Part shown: positions 57,322 to 64,000 of the stretch, piece by piece | How the letters are laid out: every line of letters starts with the position of its first letter | How positions within the stretch are numbered: position 1 is the stretch's first letter | NCBI GenBank assembly: GCA_905250115.1 | Contig: CAJNOI010000352.1 | Location: 1,874-65,873 of the forward strand | Source of the DNA: Adineta steineri | Taxonomy: Eukaryota; Rotifera; Eurotatoria; Adinetida; Adinetidae | DNA: 64,000 nucleotides | Reading direction: 5' to 3' | Made by a program: the position numbers and the translations under genes | The notes under the pieces: generated by a model | What the model saw: the letters and a program-made list of their open reading frames with translations, nothing else | Database searches by the model: none | Told to the model about the DNA's origin: nothing

Positions 57322-59272
57322 AGAACAAATCAGCCAAGAAGACAATATACCAAATAACCTCAATCCTGATGATAGTCGTCAATCTGAAACCAATTTCTGT
57401 CGTTCATTCAGTGATATTCTAATATCTATCCAATGCGAGGCAGATTCTCACAATGAAGAAGTTGGCTCAGAAGAACCACATTCAGATCAATATTTATCTA
57501 CTACTTGTTATCCCCCATCAGTCCCCGAGGTCCACACATCACCCAATGCGAATTCGATAAATAAGTAAGATTTCAATTAAACTTGTTTTATTAAACAATA
57601 CAGAAAATATTTCTCAACATCGAATTGATCATCGTTATCAGAGATGGGATCGGTTCGTGTTTTTCTCGAACCGAATCGAAACGAACCGAAAAGATCTCAA
57701 ACCGAACCGAACCGAACCGAACCAAGCCAAAATTTACAACAATCTAACGAGTGTATTTGAATATCAAATTTTGAATGAGTTAAATGTCTCGAACCGAACC
57801 GAACCGCTCTACTTTTTCAAAAACTCGAACCGAACCGATTTCGAGTCGGTTCGGTTCGGTTCGGTTCGAAACCGAACCGGTCCCATCTCTGATCGTTATC
57901 CACTTTATTTACAGTTGAGTTTCATATAATTAAAATCGAGTTCTTTGATCAGTTTATTTTGTTCTATTTAATAAATCAATGAGTTTTTCAGTTCAGTTGC
58001 ATATACTCTTTGTAATCATTTATTCATACATTTATCAAATAGAATGAAATATGACTTTGAATACTATCAATTCATGTATAAAACTTAGTATTCAACTTCC
58101 GACGTGTCTTCAGATTAGTGAAATTAGAAGACCTGTTTTCTAGGCCATCTACAATCTTTCTTAAACTCTTTTGTTTAAGTCAATTTTTCATTTTATCTAC
58201 AAAAGAATAGTTAATCTGTACTTTATTCATAAAATAAAACATTTGACATAGATTAATAATCAAGATGCTAAATACCAGCTCGGATTTTTACTTACAATAC
58301 ACTCTTTGATTATATTTTTGTAGAGATGTGGACGACAAAAATCAGCGCAGTATCGGTGAATTGATATTAATAGATCCATTGGGAAAAGATTATCCAAACA
58401 ACAGTAAAAATTTCTATGGAATAAACACATGGTCATTAGCTCGTGTTTGTTTAAATAATTCAAATGAATCTTTACCAAAATATTATATTCGGAATCAGTC
58501 TCGAGCAACTATGAGTATGTCAGACGAACAAGAACATCAAATTGCTTTAGACGACCTAACTAAAATGTGTGGAGGTACCGACAATGAACAACAATATTGG
58601 TTTCATGCAACAAGTTGGAATAATGCACAAAATATCATTGAAACAGGTCCACAAATGGGTGATAAACCATCTGATTATTCATCACATGGAGCATTTTATC
58701 TCAATCCCTGCTATTATGATTGTTATGATTGGTTTATTACTCGTAATTCTGTTTTTAAAGGACATCACGCAATGATAATTTATAAATTTAATCCAGAAGA
58801 ACTTAGTAAAAAGGAAGAAACACCTGATAAAAAGCAATGGAAAAAAAATGTCAAAGAACTTAAAGAATCATCATTTAAAAATGATTTTGATTGGTCTCGT
58901 GTTCGTCAAGATAAGAATCCTGGTAATTTTAGTAAAAAGCATCAAATCGCAGCTCGACCAACAACTCAAGGAAAACTGGCAATGCAGTTGGTAATACATA
59001 CTGCATCTATGTGTGAAAAAATACATCTTTATTTAGCTGGTTGTATCTTTTATCAAAATATTCCATCTAAAAGATCGCAATATGAATATCAATACACAGC
59101 ACAAGATTTCTTAAAGAAACCGTCAACTGTATTATCATCTTCTCAAAGTAACACTTTGTTAAATAATCAACAACACCAAAAGCAACAAAAAAAGAATGAT
59201 TTAAATGAAAATAATCTGAAGAACAAATTTCGTCCACACAAATCGAAAAAAAAATCATCGAATGAAGGATAA
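57322..59272 (+). CDS. ADP-ribosyltransferase-like protein, 5' end uncertain
   Basis: Exon 57322-57567 (QISQEDNIPNNLNP to NSIN) joins in phase to 58325-59272 (K then DVDDKNQRSIGELILIDPLG). In the second exon, YWFHATSWNNAQNIIETG and SSHGAFYLNPCYYDCYDWF are the first two signatures of the PARP-like ADP-ribosyltransferase fold: His in the HxT motif, and Tyr in the xFYL strand. A third, C-terminal catalytic acid could not be assigned. The remaining protein is Lys/Asn/Gln-rich at the C terminus (about the last 60 residues, KKQRK type) and disordered. A hAT MITE sits in the intron. The fold call comes from motif spacing, not from a search; other HAT-motif enzymes are possible. Substrate unknown. 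Confidence 0.6.
57639..57891. mobile_element. hAT MITE with GGTTC repeats and perfect 8-bp duplication
   Basis: CAGAGATGGGATCGGTTCG at the left end is mirrored by CGAACCGGTCCCATCTCTG at the right end. Both ends are flanked by ATCGTTAT (57631-57638 and 57892-57899). Subterminal regions are arrays of the pentamer CGAAC/GTTCG. 253 bp, non-coding. It lies in an intron. Confidence 0.92.
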
Positions 59273-59878
59273 CTAACAATGACAACAATCATCTACTAAA
59301 CGGTTCCTCTATATTCCCATACTAGAAGAAGAATCCTACTTTACTCTATTAAAATCAAAAAAGGCCACAAGAACATTCTGTTTTTGTATTTAAAATTTCA
59401 TATTAATATCATATTCATCTTATTTTTTGTCAACTCAATAACAATATTCTTCTTGGTTTTTTTAATCTAAAAAATAAAAATAAATAATTCTTCTTATTCT
59501 CTGCATTCATTTTCGCCTTATTTGTTACTGTCATCAATCATACTGTTGTTTGCCAGAGTAAATATTAGTAGAGGGTATGTGTGTCTCTTCTTTAACACAC
59601 CTACGGCTTTGCTAGTTGCAGTAACATTCACATGATATATTTCTATCTCATTATATTGAAGGTGACTGCACAGAAGATGATAAGTAAAAAAGACTTTTTT
59701 GTTCTGCATCATCGCCAATAGATAATATATACTCCGTTTGCTCGTTATAACATAATTCCATAATTAAGAATAAAATTCGATCTTTCTTATTGGATATGTT
59801 ACCTTTTATTTTATATTATACTGAAACACTTTTCATAAAATTCACACACCTAATACAAATCAATTTTATATGTACTAA
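59273..59878. other. Intergenic stretch
   Basis: 3' flanks of two convergent genes. A weak gagggtatgtgtgtctc / acacacctacgg pair lies near 59570-59612. Confidence 0.4.
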
Positions 59879-61449
59879 TTAATGAAGATTATTTATACAT
59901 GAAGTAGAATTAACATCAAATCTAATCACTTGTCCATCTGATTTGTCATAAACATACAAGTTTCCTAACTTGTCAAATGTCATTAGTTGCGGTGTATAAA
60001 AATGTGTTGCGCCGCCACCTAAACTTTCTCCAAGTATAATACCATTATACTTTATATCAGATGTCCATCTCGTAATTTTAGAATTTTCACCTACTAAAAT
60101 ATTACCCATTTTGTCCACTATCATCGATAAAGGTTCAACATATTCTGATTTTATTTCGGAAAGATATTTACTTGGACCACCACCAAAAACAGACACTCCA
60201 TACACTGATCCATTTGAGAATCTTTTAATTCGACGACCCATCATGTCTGTTATTACGTATACTGAATTATTAATTTCATCTACATACATTCCTGATGGAA
60301 ATTCTAACTGATCAGAATTGGATTCATCTTCTTTTCGACCCGCAACCAGCACTCCTGATGTAGCATTTACTACCCATTTCACGATACGATGACGACCTTG
60401 ATCTAGTACAAATATATCACCCGCTGCATTCACATATAATCCTTTACAAGAACTATCAAGTTGATCTAAATTCCAGCCTCTTCCATTCGAACTGAATACA
60501 TTCACTGGTGATGAATTTCCATCGACTAATTTAAATACTCCAGGAATATCTTTATATACGTAAAAAAAGTAAAGTGAACGAGTCAATGAGTGGTAGAAAA
60601 TAGGAGTCTCTGGAAATTGTTCTTCAAACAAATTGATGAGTTCATTAGTGTCTGGAGACCACTTTTGCAAAGTATGTGTATCCCAATTGGCAACATATAC
60701 ATTGAAATCATTGTCTACAGCTAGAGATGATGCGTGCTCGATCTTCACCAACTTTTTTCCAACTGGATTCCACCTTGTTGCAGCACAAATTTCTGATCCT
60801 AAAAACAATATTGTAAGATTTTATGAACAGTTAATTAATCATACCTGTGTTTATTGCTATCGACGAAGAATGTTCTTTTTTTATTGCTACAAAAGAAAAT
60901 AGATATTATTAAATATTTTCCAATAATAATAATCTTATATCGTTCAGTCTAAGTTTAATTAAAAATTATTTCAAAATGTGAAGTATGTATTTATATTGAT
61001 TCATAACATGTATAAAGCTACTCATGCGCATAACGTATGCTGTTTGTGACCTATTACACACTTTCTTCTCGTTGTTTGTTCTAGGTGAATATACGTATTT
61101 TCATCGAACTATAAGGGTACTCATATAGAATATAAACTAAAAGAACATCAAGAAAGACAACAGTTTGCTTACTAGATGATTCTAATTTAATTTTTGGTAA
61201 AGTTGTACTAGATATGATACTTGTAGACGATTTAGTCGACATCTTAAATTCGTTAATTGGTATCGGTTTTTGTGGCTGCTCTCTAGAGTAGGTCCATACT
61301 GTACCCATAATTAATATAATAACAAGCACTGTCACAATGGTAATACCAAGAAGAATTACTTTTATCTTTATTTGAGGCTGTTGATAGTTTGTAGAATCTG
61401 AATTAAGAGGCTGAACTTCAGCAGGAGGACCTAACTCGTCAAAATTCAT
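59879..61449 (-). CDS. Membrane-anchored NHL-repeat protein, gene 1 of a tandem pair
   Basis: Exons 61449-61173, 60886-60845 and 60798-59879 join in phase to give 412 residues. The N-terminal cytoplasmic tail (MNFDELGPPAEVQPLNSD) is followed by a transmembrane helix at about residues 31-53 (VILLGITIVTVLVIILIMGT), a Ser/Thr stem, and a six-bladed NHL-type propeller. Blades carry LAVDNDFNVYVANWD, LYVNAAGDIFVLDQGRHRIV, MYVDEINNSVYVITD, MIVDKMGNILVGENSKI and FDKLGNLYVYDKSDGQVI. It ends TSCINNLH. The orientation is type II with an extracellular propeller. NHL propellers bind protein or glycan ligands; nothing here indicates which. Its intron before 60886 contains decayed sequence equivalent to the transmembrane exon of gene 2. 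Confidence 0.8.
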
Positions 61450-61869
61450 TGTATCAAGTCAAGAGACAATTTCAGAATAAGATGTCTGTGACGATGTGCG
61501 CAACGTGGTTAATAATATGAAGAAAATATTTTACTTTTTTTTTTTCTATCAGTATATGTGCGCGTGACGTTATCGAAAATATAACTTCAAGTATAATCAA
61601 TGTATTTATTCGTAGATGTAATTACAAATGTGATGTCGCACTCTATTGGCTTTAAATGTTTTTATTTTGTCGCCTTATCTTTTTAAATGTATTTCTGGAA
61701 ATAGAGCATACAAAAAAAATTAACTAAGATTGATAAATCATTCAAAAATTATATGACTATGAATAGTTAATAATTTTTTTGTATTATTTATTTTCTACTA
61801 TTTTTTTTTACATAAAATTCACACATCTAATACAATATTCAAAATAATTTTGATTTTTCGATTCATCAG
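61450..61869. other. Spacer between the NHL genes
   Basis: It corresponds to the promoter of gene 1 and the 3' flank of gene 2. AT-rich; nothing else seen. Confidence 0.4.
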
Positions 61870-63102
61870 TTAATGTAGATTATTTATGCACGAAGTAGAA
61901 TTAACATTGAATCTAAAAATTTGTTTTTTTCCTTCGTCATAAACATACAAGTTTCCTAACTTGTCAAATTTCATTATCTTTGGAGAGTTTATAATTGTTG
62001 CACTGCCACCTAAACTTTCTCCAATAATAATACCAGCAAACGTAATGTCTCGTGTCCATCTGGTAATTTTAGATTTTTCACTTACTAAAATATTACCCAT
62101 TTTGTCCACTATCATCGACTGAGGTTCTATATAGTCTGATACTAGATCAGAGAGAACTGTAGAAGGACCACCACCAAAAATAGTCACTCCATATACTGAT
62201 CCATTTGAGAATCTTTTAATCTGACGACCACTGGAGTCTATTAATGCGTATATTGAATTGTCAATTTCATCTACATATAATCCTGATGGCGATGGTAACT
62301 GATCAGAATTGGATTCATCTTCTTTTCGACCCGCAACCAGTACTCCTGATGTGGCATTTACCATCCATTTGACGATACGACGGCGACCCTCATCTAATAC
62401 AAATACATCACCCGCTGTATTTACATATAATCCTCTACAAGAGTTATCAAGTTGATCTATATTCCAGCCTCTTCCATTCGAACTGAATACATTCACCGGT
62501 GTTGAATTTCCATCGACTAATTTATATACACCGGGAGTATCTTTAAATACGATAAAGAAATAAAGTGAATGGGTCAATGAATGATAAAAAATAGGCGTCT
62601 CTGGAAAATGTCCTTCAAACAAATTGATGGGTTTATCAGCACCTGGAAGCCACTTTTGTAAAGCACGTACACTCACATCCGAAGTATATATATTAAAATC
62701 ATTGTCTACAGCTAACGTAGATACACGATCAACTTTGACTAGTGTTTCTCCAACTGGATTCCAACTGGTAGCAAAGCAATTGTCTAATACTAAAAATAGA
62801 ATATATATTTCTATTATATACAAAAAAAAGTACAAGCCTTGCTGTTTCATTGTTGACTTTAATTGATTTGATCTGGTAGACGTAGATGTTGTTGTCATAC
62901 TTGTATTTGTTGTTATCGATGATGACTGTTGTTTTCTTGTAGCTACAAATACCAAACTTAAAGCTATTGAAAGAAGAAATACTACTAAACATAATCCAAT
63001 GATAATAATCTTATATCGTTTAGTCGGAGATGGTTGTTTAGTTTCATCATTTGGGACATTAAGTAAAGGATCATGTGAAAGATATAGTGGATCGGAATCC
63101 AT
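61870..63102 (-). CDS. Membrane-anchored NHL-repeat protein, gene 2 of a tandem pair
   Basis: It starts MDSDPLYLSHDPLLNVPND, has a transmembrane helix at about residues 31-53 (KIIIIGLCLVVFLLSIALSL), a Thr/Ser stem, and a propeller about 75-80 percent identical to gene 1 (LAVDNDFNIYTSD, GRRRIVKWMVNATSGV, FDKLGNLYVYDEGKKQIF, TSCINNLH end). The frame is open throughout, but aligning with gene 1 shows an intron of about 48 nt at 62795-62842 (CAAG, gcttgt...tttttag, TATTAGAC). It would use a GC donor and is a multiple of three, so retention would insert about 16 hydrophobic residues. Spliced length is about 394 residues. No damage. Confidence 0.8.
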   Translation of the reverse strand: MDSDPLYLSHDPLLNVPNDETKQPSPTKRYKIIIIGLCLVVFLLSIALSLVFVATRKQQSSSITTNTSMTTTSTSTRSNQLKSTMKQQGLYFFLYIIEIYILFLVLDNCFATSWNPVGETLVKVDRVSTLAVDNDFNIYTSDVSVRALQKWLPGADKPINLFEGHFPETPIFYHSLTHSLYFFIVFKDTPGVYKLVDGNSTPVNVFSSNGRGWNIDQLDNSCRGLYVNTAGDVFVLDEGRRRIVKWMVNATSGVLVAGRKEDESNSDQLPSPSGLYVDEIDNSIYALIDSSGRQIKRFSNGSVYGVTIFGGGPSTVLSDLVSDYIEPQSMIVDKMGNILVSEKSKITRWTRDITFAGIIIGESLGGSATIINSPKIMKFDKLGNLYVYDEGKKQIFRFNVNSTSCINNLH

Positions 63103-63312
63103 TTAGATAAAAGCTATTTCGAAATATGAAGTATATGTTTGTATTCATTTACATTATGTGCAAAGCTATTCATGCGCAAACGTTCGATGTCTGTCGCCCT
63201 TTACACTCTTTGTTTTCTCCTTGTATGTCCTATATGAATATACGTACTTTCATCGAACTATAAGAACGGTCATATAATATTAATAAACATAAAAGGAGAA
63301 AACGGTACTTAC

Positions 63313-63420
63313 TAGATAATTCTAATTCAGCAGTTATGCTAGACGTGGTGCTTTTAGCCGATTCTGTCGATATCACAAACTCGTTTATAGGTGTTGATTT
63401 TTGTTGTTGTTTTCCAGTAT
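63313..63420 (-). pseudogene. First-exon fragment of a third NHL paralogue
   Basis: KQQQKSTPINEFVISTESAK then ELELSS before GTAAGT corresponds to EQPQKPIPINEFKMST and KLESS at the end of exon 1 of gene 1, including the donor site. The transmembrane part upstream is missing and replaced by a minisatellite. Sequence at 63110-63250 matches 60970-61120 (intron and flank). It is part of the tandem duplication and may serve as a decayed alternative 5' exon of gene 2. Confidence 0.6.
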
Positions 63421-63449
63421 ATAATGAGAAAGTATTATCTCGGAACGGT

Positions 63450-63685
63450 CGGTTACGAAAGCCCAGTGTTTTTTTAAGTTTTACTGGGCTTTCGTATCGC
63501 CTTATTGACAGGGCTTTCGTAATCAAAACTTAATGCACTTTCTTATCGATTTTACAGGAATATCGTATCAGTTTTGACAGGGCTTTCGTATCGTATTGAC
63601 AAAGTGTACCTATACATTTTACAGGACCTTCGTATCGTTTTTTGCAGGGTCTTCGTACCGCTCGTACAGGGTTATCGTAAAGCCA
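63450..63685. repeat. Minisatellite of agggctttcgtatcg units, with palindrome
   Basis: Irregular units of about 25-35 bp share cagggctttcgtatcg (near 63480, 63510, 63555, 63582, 63625, 63650). At the left edge tacgaaagcccagtg and its complement tactgggctttcgta form a hairpin (63454-63497). Confidence 0.75.
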
Positions 63686-64000
63686 AAATTATTAATATTA
63701 TCTCAAATTAAATACTATCAACAGAGCTTTCGTATTGATGTAAGTATTTTATTAAAGTAACCATGAACAAAGTTTAAGAGTAGCAAGAAAGAACCAGAAT
63801 ATAAATGAAGGGTGGGTGTGGGTATGTGATAAAAAAATACTCACACCCATACCCACCCACACCGTCACCCAAATGTATTTGTTTACCAATGGTTCATCTG
63901 TTGCTCCATTGTTTATTATTATGTAATCCTCTATTGAGATTAGAAAATAACAATGACATCTATGGGGATATATGGATGATAAATTTACGAGACAGTAAAA
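63686..64000. other. Right edge of the window
   Basis: Only the hairpin at 63809-63868 was recognised. Confidence 0.4.
63809..63868. repeat. Telomere-like hairpin
   Basis: agggtgggtgtgggtatgtg, spacer ataaaaaaat, then actcacacccatacccaccc and acaccgtcacc. Well preserved. Confidence 0.85.

Noticed and set aside
57657..57929. Open frame rich in Asn-Arg-Thr-Glu
   Set aside because: Produced by the CGAAC pentamers of the hAT MITE.

Overview
The window looks like nuclear DNA of a small, AT-rich metazoan, most probably a bdelloid rotifer. The genes have many short GT-AG introns (some about 30-50 nt). The gene content is animal: eIF4G, symplekin, CCT6, cullin-3, PLAC8, a rhodopsin-type receptor. 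It is mixed with families that are large or unusual in bdelloids: FG-GAP and NHL-repeat proteins, a multi-exon membrane family without a familiar domain, DUF4419, and fungal/bacterial-type DUF1479 and MDR dehydrogenase. More than twenty short motifs built on TGTGGG, the bdelloid telomeric unit, support this. One 100-N gap (30184-30283) joins two contigs.

Layout. 1-11.6 kb is gene-free: a 39-bp minisatellite, a tRNA-like remnant, a cluster of miniature DNA transposons (piggyBac-like, an unclassified TIR element, a 1.15-kb hAT-like element packed with CCCGT repeats) and a diverged tandem duplication. 11.6-14.3 kb is a DUF1479 oxygenase-like gene broken by a 1.3-kb foldback element and beheaded at a telomere-like hairpin. 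15.6-20.3 kb holds two adjacent decayed housekeeping genes, symplekin and CCT6. 21.7-23.0 kb is an FG-GAP protein. 24.8-29.6 kb holds two paralogues of a membrane family. 30.3-32.7 kb, just after the gap, repeats the DUF1479 5' end and its upstream region, then a Fringe-like glycosyltransferase. 33.5-37.8 kb is an intact multi-exon eIF4G whose first exon encodes a B-box. 41-44 kb has a 7TM receptor and an FkbM-type methyltransferase. 46.8-50 kb has a cullin-3 N-terminal fragment gene, an asparaginyl-tRNA synthetase remnant and an intact MDR dehydrogenase. 51.8-59.3 kb has PLAC8, DUF4419 and ADP-ribosyltransferase-like genes. 59.9-63.4 kb is a tandem pair (plus a third fragment) of membrane-anchored NHL-repeat genes.

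The main observation is a dispersed family of 40-200 bp inverted repeats. Each has a G-rich arm of TGTGGG type, a short AT-rich spacer, and a C-rich arm of CCCACA type, always in that order. This is the order expected where two telomere-capped ends fuse head to head. Where the window contains two copies of flanking DNA, homology stops at the hairpin in several independent cases. One hairpin abuts the truncated 5' end of symplekin and one lies in the intron joining the B-box exon to eIF4G. They may mark healed chromosome breaks, or be a palindromic mobile element with telomere-like arms.

The genes do not form a pathway or operon. The common theme is genome turnover: decayed copies of essential genes next to intact ones, as expected in a degenerate tetraploid, with many non-autonomous DNA elements and segmental duplications.
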